Origin: Cypionkella sp049896245
GTDB taxonomy: Bacteria; Pseudomonadota; Alphaproteobacteria; Rhodobacterales; Rhodobacteraceae
Reading direction: 5' to 3'
Assembly (NCBI RefSeq): GCF_049896245.1
Contig: NZ_JAFCTX010000028.1
Span: 1 to 64,000 of the forward strand
Length of the DNA: 64,000 nucleotides
The notes below the pieces were generated by a model. The model was not told the origin of the DNA. It saw nothing but the letters and a program-made list of their open reading frames with translations, and ran no database searches. This document shows, in pieces, positions 8,976 to 17,329 of the stretch; the stretch's first letter is position 1; every line of letters begins with the position of its first letter. The position numbers were made by a program, and so were the translations under genes.

Positions 8976-9905
8976 TTATGTGGTGGGCTTGCTGGGGCCA
9001 CGAGCCGAGCCGATATGGCCGATAAAACTGCCGTGTAGAGCCGAAACACGGGCCATGCGGGCCTCAACTGTCGCGCCGAGTTCGCGGAAAACCCCGTTGA
9101 TCATCAGGCCGACCAGTGATGACATCGCCGAAGTGGCGTCCCAGAAATGATTGAGATCGGTGGGCACGGCGAAGACTTCGGTGACGGTGTCATGCGCCCA
9201 CGAGCAATAGGGATCGGTGATCAGCGTCACCGGGATGTTTGCGTCGCGCGCAGCCAAAGCCAGATCGCGGGTCAGGCGGGAATAGCGGCGGGCGTCGATC
9301 AGAACGAGGGTGGTCTCTGTAGGATCGTCCAGCAAAACCTCGGCAAAGTGGCCAGCGGCAACATCGCAGAGCTGCACACCCGCGCGCAGGTATTGCAGGT
9401 TGTGGGCGAGTTCGGCGGCGCGACCGCGTTCGGTCTGAAAGCCCGCCACCCAGACAGAGCGGCGGTGCGACAGGCGATTGACGGTGGCATCAAAGGCGGC
9501 GCTGGCGGCCATTTCATAGACGGCTACTAAGGCGGCCATCTCACGTTCCAGCGCACGGGAAAGCTCGGCATTGCCACTTTGGCTGCGGCGGTGGAAATCT
9601 TGCAACCGGTCGCCGATCAGCCAGACGGTATCGCCCAGATCAAGTTGAAGACTGCCTTTGAGGTCTTTCAGATGGCGGTAGCCCAAGGTGCGGCAGAAGC
9701 GGCCCACAGTGGCCTCGGACACGCCGACTTTAGCGGCCACCGAAGCGGCGGTTTCAAATGGCAGCGATTGCAGATTGGCCAGCAGAAACCCGGCAATCGC
9801 ACGGTCTGACGGGGTGCCCTCGGTGTTGGCAAGTGTCAGGCGCTGCCGCAGATCGCCCGAAGCGGCGGTGGGGTCTTGCGAAAAGGGCGGGTCGTCTTGC
9901 GGCAA
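8976..9905 (-). CDS. RpiR/MurR-family transcriptional regulator
   Basis: 309 residues with an N-terminal HTH of the RpiR type (AAKVGVSEATVGRFCRTLGY, about 60-79) and a C-terminal SIS domain (about 130-270) that normally binds a phosphosugar or similar ligand. It heads the peptide-transport operon, 33 bases before the binding-protein gene, so it probably regulates the operon and the divergent racemase. The start is TTG at 9905: no ATG or GTG precedes it before an in-frame stop, and AAAGGA (minus strand, about 9915-9920) is well placed. Confidence 0.88.
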   Translation of the reverse strand: MPQDDPPFSQDPTAASGDLRQRLTLANTEGTPSDRAIAGFLLANLQSLPFETAASVAAKVGVSEATVGRFCRTLGYRHLKDLKGSLQLDLGDTVWLIGDRLQDFHRRSQSGNAELSRALEREMAALVAVYEMAASAAFDATVNRLSHRRSVWVAGFQTERGRAAELAHNLQYLRAGVQLCDVAAGHFAEVLLDDPTETTLVLIDARRYSRLTRDLALAARDANIPVTLITDPYCSWAHDTVTEVFAVPTDLNHFWDATSAMSSLVGLMINGVFRELGATVEARMARVSALHGSFIGHIGSARGPSKPTT

Positions 9906-10021
9906 ATCCGGGGTTCCTTTTGGGTGTCAGGAAAGACTGTCAGGATTCTGTCATTCGGTCAAGCTTGCAAGTAAACTGAAATAAATCTAGCGTGACCCGC
10001 ACCGCTGACAGGAGACCAGCC
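9906..10021. promoter_or_regulatory. Divergent promoter/operator between rpiR-type gene and racemase
   Basis: Three TGTCA half-sites in the same orientation start at 9925, 9938 and 9949 (the first two read TGTCAGG). They precede an AT-rich stretch (aaactgaaataaatct) that could hold a plus-strand promoter. A Shine-Dalgarno AGGAGA lies just before the racemase start at 10022. The repeats are candidate operator sites for the adjacent RpiR protein. Confidence 0.45.
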
Positions 10022-11146
10022 ATGACCCAGACCCGCGCGCCGTTGCGCATTGACGCCGCCCATCTGCGGCTGGTGCGCCTGCCGCTGGTGACGCCGTTCA
10101 CCATTGCCACTGGCACGATGACCGAGAAAATCTTCCCGCTGCTGGTGCTGAAATCGGGTGGGATTGAAGGCTACGCTGAAGGCGTGATGGACCCGCTGCC
10201 GGATTATCTGGAGGAAACCGTGGCGGGGGCGATGGGCCTGCTGCGCGATGTGTTGCTGCCGCAGCTGATCGGGCAAAGCTTTGCGCATCCACAGGAATTG
10301 GCGCGCAAGCTGCTGCCGTGGCGGGCCAATCATATGGCGAAGGCCACGGTGGAAATGGCGTTCTGGGATCTGTGGGCGAAATCGCTAAACCTGCCACTGC
10401 AAAGCGTGCTGGGCGGGGCGGGCGATGCGATTGATGTCGGGGTCTCATTGGGGATCGGACCGATTGCGACCACGATGCAGCGGATCGCCAGCCATCTGGA
10501 GCAGGGTTACAAACGCATCAAGCTGAAGGTGAAACCGGGGCATGATCTGGCCTTGTTGCGGGCGGCGCGGGCGGAGTTTCCGGGGGCGCATCTGACGGTG
10601 GATGCCAATTCCTGCTATACTTTGGCCGACACGGCGCTGTTGCAGCGGATGGATGATTTCGATCTGGATTATATCGAGCAACCGCTGGCGTGGGATGATA
10701 TTCACGACCATGCCACGCTGCAAACCCGGCTGCGCACGCCGATCTGTCTGGATGAATGTATCCGCACCGTCGAGCATACCCGCAAGGCACTGCAAATGGA
10801 TGCGGCGCGGGTGATCAATATCAAGGTTGGCCGCGTTGGCGGCTATGCCAACGCTTTGCGCATCCATGATCTGTGCGAGGCGTTTGCGGTGCCAGTCTGG
10901 TGCGGCGGGATGCTGGAATCAGGCGTAGGCCGGGCGCATAATATTCATCTGTCCACACTGCCGAACTTTACCAAACCGGGCGATACCTCATCTGCCAGCC
11001 GTTACTTCACGCGGGATATTATCGAGCAAAAGCTGGAAACCACGGCGGGGCGGATGCCGGTGCCGCAGGGGGCTGGGATTGGGGTGAGCCTTGATCTGGA
11101 CTATCTGAAGACCGCGACTCTGAGCCATGAAAGTTTTGCCGCATGA
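10022..11146 (+). CDS. Enolase-superfamily racemase (N-succinylamino acid racemase / OSBS-like)
   Basis: 374-residue MLE-subgroup enolase-superfamily enzyme. The KxK catalytic pair lies in RIKLKVKPG, the three metal ligands in VDANSCY, YIEQPL and CLDECI, and the opposing catalytic Lys in INIKVGRVGG. This is the pattern of o-succinylbenzoate synthase/N-succinylamino acid racemases. No menaquinone genes are near, so an amino-acid role is likelier. The next gene is a GNAT acyltransferase joined by ATGA. In Geobacillus an N-succinylamino acid racemase works with a succinyltransferase and a desuccinylase to convert D- to L-amino acids; here the desuccinylase is not in the window. The ATG at 10022 has a strong ribosome-binding site. 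Confidence 0.88.
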   Translation: MTQTRAPLRIDAAHLRLVRLPLVTPFTIATGTMTEKIFPLLVLKSGGIEGYAEGVMDPLPDYLEETVAGAMGLLRDVLLPQLIGQSFAHPQELARKLLPWRANHMAKATVEMAFWDLWAKSLNLPLQSVLGGAGDAIDVGVSLGIGPIATTMQRIASHLEQGYKRIKLKVKPGHDLALLRAARAEFPGAHLTVDANSCYTLADTALLQRMDDFDLDYIEQPLAWDDIHDHATLQTRLRTPICLDECIRTVEHTRKALQMDAARVINIKVGRVGGYANALRIHDLCEAFAVPVWCGGMLESGVGRAHNIHLSTLPNFTKPGDTSSASRYFTRDIIEQKLETTAGRMPVPQGAGIGVSLDLDYLKTATLSHESFAA

Positions 11147-11850
11147 GCGAGATTACGTTCCACGACCTGTCGGGCATGGCCGAGTTTCGCGCCGCCGAGG
11201 ATTTGCAGCGCAGCGTTTGGGGCGCTGGGGATCAGCCTGACCCTGCCGATCTGATGATGGTGGTGCAGGGCTTGGGCGGGCTGGTTGGCGGGGCTTTTGC
11301 GGGCGATGTGCTGATGGGCTATGTCTTTGGCCTGCCCTCATGCGACCCTGCGGTGCAGCACTCGCATCGGCTGGCGGTGCTGCCGGAAGCGCGCGGGCTG
11401 GGGCTGGGCGCAAGGCTGAAATTCTATCAGCGTGACTGGTGCTTGGCGCGGGGGATAAGCACGGTGCAGTGGACCTATGATCCGCTGCGTCCTATCAACG
11501 CCGCACTGAACATTCACCATCTGGGCGCGCAATCGGGCCGCTATCTGGTGGATTATTATGGTGCGATGGAGGGGATCAATCGCGGCATCGCCTCGGATCG
11601 GGTGTTGGTGGATTGGGCGCTTGATACCGAGGCGGTCGCGGCGCGGGCTTTGGGTAAGACGGGTTTGACGGTTGCGGGTGAAGTGTTGCCGCTGGCCTTG
11701 CCGCAAGATCTCGACGCATTGTTGGCACAGGATATGGCGGCGGCCTCGGCCCTGAGGATGCAGTTGCGGATGGCGTTGCAAGAGCGGATGGCGCAGGGGC
11801 AACGCATTGTCGGGTACGACAAGCAAAGCCGCTGCTACCGTCTGGCCTGA
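11143..11850 (+). CDS. GNAT-superfamily acyltransferase (COG3375-like)
   Basis: 235-residue predicted N-acyltransferase. The acyl-CoA-binding region is LAVLPEARGLGLGARLK (R/Q-x-x-G-x-G/A type), followed by QWTYDPLRPINAALNIHHLGA, typical of the COG3375 group. Its start overlaps the racemase stop as ATGA, so the two are probably made together. By analogy with racemase-linked GNATs it may succinylate or acetylate D-amino acids; this is inference. Confidence 0.82.
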   Translation: MSEITFHDLSGMAEFRAAEDLQRSVWGAGDQPDPADLMMVVQGLGGLVGGAFAGDVLMGYVFGLPSCDPAVQHSHRLAVLPEARGLGLGARLKFYQRDWCLARGISTVQWTYDPLRPINAALNIHHLGAQSGRYLVDYYGAMEGINRGIASDRVLVDWALDTEAVAARALGKTGLTVAGEVLPLALPQDLDALLAQDMAAASALRMQLRMALQERMAQGQRIVGYDKQSRCYRLA

Positions 11851-11860
11851 GGCCGTCGCG

Positions 11861-11878
11861 CCGATGGAAGCGCATCGG
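11861..11878. terminator. Short hairpin between convergent genes
   Basis: CCGATG-GAAGCG-CATCGG forms a 6-bp stem with a 6-base loop, followed by ttgttgg. It lies between convergent genes and may stop transcription weakly. Confidence 0.35.
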
Positions 11879-11886
11879 TTGTTGGA

Positions 11887-13920
11887 TTAGATTTCCCGCA
11901 CCAACCGCAAGGCGTCATAGATCGCGGCGTGGATGTTGCGGGCCTCTACCGCGTCTCCGATACGGAACAGTTGAAAACCTGCCGGACCGCCACCATGAGT
12001 TTGCGGTTGGCCTGCGATGAAAGCCTCGTAATCAACCGCACCCAAATTGACGGATTTCGGTTTGAGATCAAAGTAGATGTCAGCCAACGGCTGGGTGCCG
12101 TGGTTCACCACGATTTGATCGTAATGCGCAGTTTTGCCCAAAGTCATGTAGTCGGAATCCACCGTGGCTTTGATCTGGTTGCCGTCTTTCTCCACCCCGG
12201 TCAGGCGATACGTCACGGTAAAGGTGACGGGTTTGTCTTGCAGCGCGCGCATATAGGGCACAAGGTTCATCGCCATAACGTCCGGCGCGAAGGTGCGGTC
12301 GGGGGTCATGATTTCCACCTTCGCACCGGATTCAGCAAGGGTTTGGGCGGCTTGCAGGGCGGTGTGGTCGCCCGCATCGTCGTAGAGAAGCACATTGCTG
12401 CCCGGTTTCACATCGCCTGACAGGATATCCCACGCTGAAACGGTCAGATCATTGCCGAATTTTAGAATATCTTTCTCGGGCATCCCCCCCGTGGCGATGA
12501 TCACCACATCGGGGTTTTCGGCCAGAATCTCAACGGCTTCAGCCCAGGTGTTGAAGCGGAACTCGACCCCCAACGCCGCGCATTGCGCCATGCGCCAGTC
12601 GATGATGCCGATCATCTCGGCGCGACGTTTGGTTTGCGCGGTCAGGCGGACTTGGCCGCCGGGTTGCGGGGCGGCTTCAAACACAGTGACTTTATGGCCG
12701 CGTTCGGCTGCGACGCGGGCGGCTTCCAGACCTGCGGGGCCTGCGCCGACCACCACCACCTGCCGCTTGGTAGCGGCGGGTTTGATGGCGTGCGGTTGGG
12801 TTTCTTCGCGGCCAGTGGACGGGTTGTGGATGCACAAAGCCATGCCGCCTTGGTAAATCCGGTCAAGGCAATAGGTGGCACCGACGCAGGGGCGAATGTC
12901 ATCCTCGCGGCCCTCGACGATCTTTTGTACGAAATGCGGATCGGCCATATGGGCGCGGGTCATGCCGACCATATCCAGCTGGCCCGAGGCGATGGCATGG
13001 CGGGCGGTGGCGACATCGGGAATGCGGGCGGCGTGGAAAGTGGGCAGGCCGACTTCGGCGCGGATACGGCCTGCGAAATCCAGATGCGGCGCGGATTTCA
13101 TACCGTGAATCGGGATCACATCGGTCATCGCGGCATCGGTGAAGATGCGGCCTTTGATGATATTCAGGAAATCGACCAGACCGGAGTCGCGGAACATTTT
13201 ACCGATGGCGATGCCTTCATCGGCGGAAATGCCGCCCTGTTCGACCTCATCCGCGGTGTAGCGGACGCCGAGCAGGAAGTTTTCCCCCACACGTTTACGG
13301 CAAGCCGTCAGCACATCCATCGCAAACCGGGCGCGGTTCTCCAGGCTGCCGCCATAGGGCGCGGCAAGGGAGTTGGTGAACGGCGACATGAATTGGTCCA
13401 TCAGATGGCCGTAACATTCGAATTCAACGCCATCGAGGCCGGCTTCTTTCATCCGCTCGGCGGCGTCGGCGTAGTCCTGGATGATGCGTTCAATGTCCCA
13501 ATCTTCGATCACCTTCGGGAAGGCACGGTGGCTGGGTTCGCGGGCGGAACTTGCGCCCACGACCGGCAGCCAATCGCCTTTGTCCCAGCGGGTGCGGCGG
13601 CCCAGATGAGTAAGCTGGATCATCACGGCAGCCCCAGCCTCGTGGCAATCATCGGTCAGTTGCTTCATCCATTTCACCACCTCGTCTTTGTAGGCGAGGA
13701 TGTTGTTGAACACCGGCGGGCTGTCTTTCGACACCGCCGCCGAGCCTGCGGTCATCGTCAGCGCAACACCCGCTTTGGCGCGTTCCAGATGGTAAAGCCG
13801 GTAGCGATCCTTCGGCATGCCGTCTTCCGGGTAGGCCGGTTCATGGCTGGTGGTCATGATGCGGTTGCGCAGGGTCAGGTGCTTAAGCTGGTAGGGTTGC
13901 AGCAGCGGATCGGTGGACAT
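11887..13920 (-). CDS. Old Yellow Enzyme-family oxidoreductase (TMADH/2,4-dienoyl-CoA reductase/N-methyl amino acid demethylase type)
   Basis: 677-residue two-part flavoprotein. The N-terminal TIM barrel (about 1-350) binds FMN and begins LLQPYQLKHLTLRNRI. A four-Cys Fe-S region (CVGATYCLDRIYQGGMALC) follows, then a FAD/NAD(P) domain with VVVVGAGPAGLEAARVAAERG. Length and architecture match trimethylamine dehydrogenase and FadH. The N-terminal 'TSHEPAYPEDGMPKDRYRLYH' resembles dimethylglycine- or N-methylproline-demethylating members, so betaine/N-methyl amino acid catabolism is my preferred guess. The ATG at 13920 is used; the longer open frame runs into the divergent tetR gene. Confidence 0.88.
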   Translation of the reverse strand: MSTDPLLQPYQLKHLTLRNRIMTTSHEPAYPEDGMPKDRYRLYHLERAKAGVALTMTAGSAAVSKDSPPVFNNILAYKDEVVKWMKQLTDDCHEAGAAVMIQLTHLGRRTRWDKGDWLPVVGASSAREPSHRAFPKVIEDWDIERIIQDYADAAERMKEAGLDGVEFECYGHLMDQFMSPFTNSLAAPYGGSLENRARFAMDVLTACRKRVGENFLLGVRYTADEVEQGGISADEGIAIGKMFRDSGLVDFLNIIKGRIFTDAAMTDVIPIHGMKSAPHLDFAGRIRAEVGLPTFHAARIPDVATARHAIASGQLDMVGMTRAHMADPHFVQKIVEGREDDIRPCVGATYCLDRIYQGGMALCIHNPSTGREETQPHAIKPAATKRQVVVVGAGPAGLEAARVAAERGHKVTVFEAAPQPGGQVRLTAQTKRRAEMIGIIDWRMAQCAALGVEFRFNTWAEAVEILAENPDVVIIATGGMPEKDILKFGNDLTVSAWDILSGDVKPGSNVLLYDDAGDHTALQAAQTLAESGAKVEIMTPDRTFAPDVMAMNLVPYMRALQDKPVTFTVTYRLTGVEKDGNQIKATVDSDYMTLGKTAHYDQIVVNHGTQPLADIYFDLKPKSVNLGAVDYEAFIAGQPQTHGGGPAGFQLFRIGDAVEARNIHAAIYDALRLVREI

Positions 13921-14045
13921 TCGGGCCTCGCAGAGGGCTGGGGTGTTACGGCTGGGGTTTTGCGCAGGAAAACAGGAATCGACATATGTGTCAAGTTTTC
14001 TGTCTTGAGGTTGATATACGGCGGCTGCGGCTTTAGGTTGGTGCG
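13921..14045. promoter_or_regulatory. Divergent promoter with a candidate TetR operator
   Basis: A dyad TCAAG-N8-CTTGA sits at 13991-14008, next to an ACATATGT palindrome at 13982-13989. Both lie between the flavoenzyme gene and the divergent TetR gene, where an autoregulatory operator is expected. Confidence 0.45.
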
Positions 14046-14672
14046 ATGGATACGGGGCAAACATCAGAACGTGGCTGGCGCGGCACGCCGGAAATCTGGC
14101 TGGACGCGGCCTATGCGCTGCTGGTTGAAGGCGGTGTTGAAGCGGTGAAGGTGATGCCTTTGGCCGCAAAGCTGGGGCTGTCGCGCACCAGTTTCTATTG
14201 GCATTTTGCTGACCGTGAGGCGCTTTTGGCCGGGCTGATCGCGCGCTGGCAAAGCCGGAACACCGCAAATCTGATCGCCCGCACCAAGGCCCCTGCCCTG
14301 ACGATTGCGGAAGCCATGCTGAACGTCAACGATTGCTGGATCACGCCCGGACTGTTTGACAGCCGGATGGAGTTTGCGATCCGCACTTGGGCGCTGACGG
14401 ACAGCGCTTTGGCCGAGGTGTTGCAGGCAGCGGATCTGATGCGTGTTCAGGCTCTAACCGCCATGTTTGAGACGTTTTCCTACCCGCAGCATGAGGCGCG
14501 GGTACGGGCGCAGACGGTGTATCTGACACAGGTGGGCTATATCTCGATGCGGACCCAGGAATCGTTGGAGTTCAGGCTGCACAATATCCCGGATTATGTG
14601 CTGATCTTCACCGGCAAGGCCCCAACCGCAGCAGAGCTGGCAGCGTTTCGGGCACGCAATCAGGCGGGTTAG
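14046..14672 (+). CDS. TetR-family transcriptional regulator
   Basis: 208 residues. The TetR HTH is at about 25-55 (VMPLAAKLGLSRTSFYWHFADREALLAG), and the rest is a helical ligand-binding domain. It is divergent from the flavoenzyme gene across 125 bases, so that gene is its likely target. It ends 3 bases from the convergent hpaI stop. Confidence 0.9.
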   Translation: MDTGQTSERGWRGTPEIWLDAAYALLVEGGVEAVKVMPLAAKLGLSRTSFYWHFADREALLAGLIARWQSRNTANLIARTKAPALTIAEAMLNVNDCWITPGLFDSRMEFAIRTWALTDSALAEVLQAADLMRVQALTAMFETFSYPQHEARVRAQTVYLTQVGYISMRTQESLEFRLHNIPDYVLIFTGKAPTAAELAAFRARNQAG

Positions 14673-14675
14673 AGC

Positions 14676-15440
14676 CTATTCGCGTGCAGCGGCGGCCAAA
14701 ACGTTGGCGGCGTTCAGCAGCAGGGGAATATCGCCACCGATACCGAGGAAGGTCACGCCCATCTCGCGGTAATGCTTGGCGAGTTTCAAATCAAAGGTCA
14801 AAATCCCTGCCGCTTTGCCGCTGGCGACGATCTGACGCATCGCCGTGTCGATGGCGGTTTGCACTTCGGGGGCGGCGGTGTTGCCGGGGAAGCCCATATC
14901 GGCGGCCAGATCAGACGGGCCGATGAAAATGCAGTCGATACCAGGAAGGCTCAGAATCTCGGGCAAGGCAGCCAGACCCGCGCGGCTTTCCACTTGCAGG
15001 ATCAGGCAGGTTTCTGCGTTGGCGGTCGCCAGATAGTCACTAATACGGCCAAAATCGGCAGCCCGTGCCACCGCAGCCCCCAAGCCACGCACGCCTTCGG
15101 GTGGGTATTTCATGGCCTGCACCATTTGCTGTGCATGGGCGACGCTTTCGATCATCGGCACCATCACGGTCTGGATGCCGAGGTCGAGCACTTGTTTGAC
15201 CAGATGCACTTCACCCACCGGGATTCGCACGACGGTGCTGGTGCGGGTGCCAATGGTTTGCGCCTGCGCCAGCATGGTGGGGATCGAGTTCGGACCGTGC
15301 TCGCCATCAATCAGCAGCCAATCAAAACCGCAGCCCGACAGAAGTTCGGCGGAATAGGGGCTGGCGAGGTTCAGCCAGATGCCAAATTGCGGCAGCTTTG
15401 CCGCCAACGCGGCTTTCAGGTGGTTTTTCGGCGCGGGCAT
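14676..15440 (-). CDS. hpaI: HpcH/HpaI-family class II aldolase
   Basis: 254-residue pyruvate-dependent class II aldolase. The N-terminal FGIWLNLASPYSAELLSGCGFDWLLIDGEHGPN, the metal-site segment ILQVESRAGL and FIGPSDLAADMG are diagnostic. In the homoprotocatechuate pathway the enzyme splits 4-hydroxy-2-oxoheptanedioate into pyruvate and succinate semialdehyde. Close relatives act on 2-keto-3-deoxy sugar acids. The divergent neighbour is an HpaR-like MarR regulator, which favours the homoprotocatechuate assignment, but no other hpa gene is in the window. Confidence 0.82.
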   Translation of the reverse strand: MPAPKNHLKAALAAKLPQFGIWLNLASPYSAELLSGCGFDWLLIDGEHGPNSIPTMLAQAQTIGTRTSTVVRIPVGEVHLVKQVLDLGIQTVMVPMIESVAHAQQMVQAMKYPPEGVRGLGAAVARAADFGRISDYLATANAETCLILQVESRAGLAALPEILSLPGIDCIFIGPSDLAADMGFPGNTAAPEVQTAIDTAMRQIVASGKAAGILTFDLKLAKHYREMGVTFLGIGGDIPLLLNAANVLAAAARE

Positions 15441-15569
15441 GGCTGGTCCTTGCGGCTGGGGCTGTCAGCGTTTGAGGGATTCATAGCACGGATGGCGGCG
15501 GTGGACAGGGGCGGATGAACCTTAGCTTTGGCGACTTGCGCCAATCGGCACAATGGCGATAGTTGGCGG

Positions 15570-16025
15570 ATGAGCCAGGATACCCCCCCGCCGCGCGACA
15601 CACGCCATGCTTTGCCGATGGCGCTGTTGCGGGCGCGCGAGGCGGTGATGACGCGGTTTCGCCCGATGCTGGCGGCGCATGATATCAATGAGCAGCAATG
15701 GCGGGTGATACGGGTTTTGGGCGACGTTGAGGCCTTGGATGCGACCGAAGTGGCGGTGCGGGCGAATATCCTGGCGCCGTCATTGACCCGGATGATCAAG
15801 GCGATGACCGAGCGCGGGTTGATCCAAAGGTCACGCGATGCCAGCGATGGGCGGCGGGTGATGCTGTCGATTGCACCCGAGGGGCGCGCGCTATTGGGGC
15901 TGGTGGCGCCGGATTCGACGGCGATCTATCGACAGTTGGAGGCAGACTATGGCCCCACGCGCATGGCGCAACTGGTTGAGATGCTGGTTGCGCTGGCAGA
16001 TTTGGATCAACCCAAGGCCGATTGA
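15570..16025 (+). CDS. hpaR: MarR-family regulator, HpaR-like
   Basis: 151-residue MarR-type winged-helix protein. The stretches ALLRAREAVMTRFRPML and NEQQWRVIRVL match HpaR, repressor of homoprotocatechuate degradation, and the wing region contains DASDGRRVMLSI. I start at the ATG at 15570 (MSQDTPPP); a TTG about 42 bases upstream is open but adds an atypical tail. It is divergent from the HpaI aldolase, consistent with regulating it. It also lies 155 bases upstream of the RND genes on the same strand, so a link to efflux cannot be excluded. Confidence 0.82.
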   Translation: MSQDTPPPRDTRHALPMALLRAREAVMTRFRPMLAAHDINEQQWRVIRVLGDVEALDATEVAVRANILAPSLTRMIKAMTERGLIQRSRDASDGRRVMLSIAPEGRALLGLVAPDSTAIYRQLEADYGPTRMAQLVEMLVALADLDQPKAD

Positions 16026-16180
16026 GCGGTTAAATCGAACTGCGCCGTTCAAATAGCGCGATCAAAGCGATGCGCTGCATTGACCTTTGCGGCAAAGACA
16101 TAAACTCTTGGGGATAGAAACAGATAAAGTAGAAGCCTGCGCGTTGCTGCGGGTTTTCGGAATCAGTCAGGGTTGCACTC

Positions 16181-17329
16181 ATGTCATTTTTTACCGCCCA
16201 CCGCGTCACTGCGATTGTGGTGTTTGTCGCCGCCGCCGCTTGGGTGGCCACCGGGGAATTCTCGGCTGTGGGCAGCGAGGAGTTGAAAAAGGACGAGGCT
16301 GCGGAGACTGCGGAAACGGCGGCGACCGAGGCTGCTGTGGCGGCGGGAACCGAAGCGGCGGCAGCGCAGCGCACGGTGGCGGCGGTGGCACCGATGTTTA
16401 TCGACTACGCGCGCGAGATCCGGATTTCGGGGGCGACCGAGGCAGATAAGCAGGCGGTGCTGGCGGCGCGAGCCTCTGGCATCGTGCATAAACTGGGCGT
16501 CGCGCAGGGCGGTGAGATTGCGGCGGACGCCTTGGTGGTGGAGTTGGAAGGCTCGGAAGTCATCGCCGGGGTCGATACGGCGCAGGCGGCTTTGGAGCAG
16601 GCGACGGAAACGTTGCGGGTGGGGCAGGCCCTGTATGATAAGGGCAGCCTGCCCGAGTTGGAGTTGATCACCCGCAGGGCTGCGAAGGCGGCGGCAGAGG
16701 CCGGGTTGTCGCAGGCCAATGCGGCGCAGGATCGGCTGCTGCTGAAAGCGCCGTTTGCGGGCACGGTTGATACGGTGGATGTCGAATTGGGCGAATGGGT
16801 GCAGACCGGGGCGGCGATTGCCACCATTCTGGCGCTGGACCCGATCGTGGTGAAAGCCGAAGTCAGCGAGCGCGATGTGGCGTTTGTGGCGATCGGATCA
16901 AAAGCCAAGGTGCGGCTGGTGGACGGCGTTGAGATGGAGGGGGTGGTGCGGCATGTGATGCGCCAAGCCTCGGAAAAGACGCGGACCTTTGGGGTTGAGG
17001 TGGCTTTGCCGAACGCCGATCATGCGATCCCTGCGGGCATGACGGCAGAGGTGCGGTTGTACACGGCAGCGGTGCCTGCGGTGGTGGTGCCTCGATCCAT
17101 CATAACGATCAACGAAGATGGCGTGATCGGGTTGCGGGTGGTGGGGCCGGACAACAAGGCGGCGTTTGCGCCGGTGACGGTGATTGATGATGGCGAAGCA
17201 GGCATGGTGGTGACCGGGGTTCCGACGGACCTGCGCGTGATCGTGGCGGGGCAGGATCTGGTGTCGGACGGCGATGTGGTGACGGTGTCGGAACTGACCC
17301 CGGCGCAAGCAGAAGAGGCGCTGAAATGA
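16181..17329 (+). CDS. RND efflux periplasmic adaptor subunit (membrane fusion protein)
   Basis: 382 residues. An N-terminal membrane anchor (about 8-24) leads into an Ala/Glu-rich linker (about 33-65), then the lipoyl/barrel-sandwich domain (AARASGIVHKLGVAQGGEI), a coiled-coil hairpin and the second lipoyl half (KAPFAGTVDTVDVELGEWV). It bridges the inner-membrane pump and an outer-membrane channel, which is not encoded here. Its stop overlaps the pump start as ATGA. Confidence 0.92.
   Translation: MSFFTAHRVTAIVVFVAAAAWVATGEFSAVGSEELKKDEAAETAETAATEAAVAAGTEAAAAQRTVAAVAPMFIDYAREIRISGATEADKQAVLAARASGIVHKLGVAQGGEIAADALVVELEGSEVIAGVDTAQAALEQATETLRVGQALYDKGSLPELELITRRAAKAAAEAGLSQANAAQDRLLLKAPFAGTVDTVDVELGEWVQTGAAIATILALDPIVVKAEVSERDVAFVAIGSKAKVRLVDGVEMEGVVRHVMRQASEKTRTFGVEVALPNADHAIPAGMTAEVRLYTAAVPAVVVPRSIITINEDGVIGLRVVGPDNKAAFAPVTVIDDGEAGMVVTGVPTDLRVIVAGQDLVSDGDVVTVSELTPAQAEEALK

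Noticed and set aside
12583..14148. 521-codon plus-strand open frame opposite the flavoenzyme gene
   Set aside because: Shadow of a gene with clear FMN and FAD motifs.
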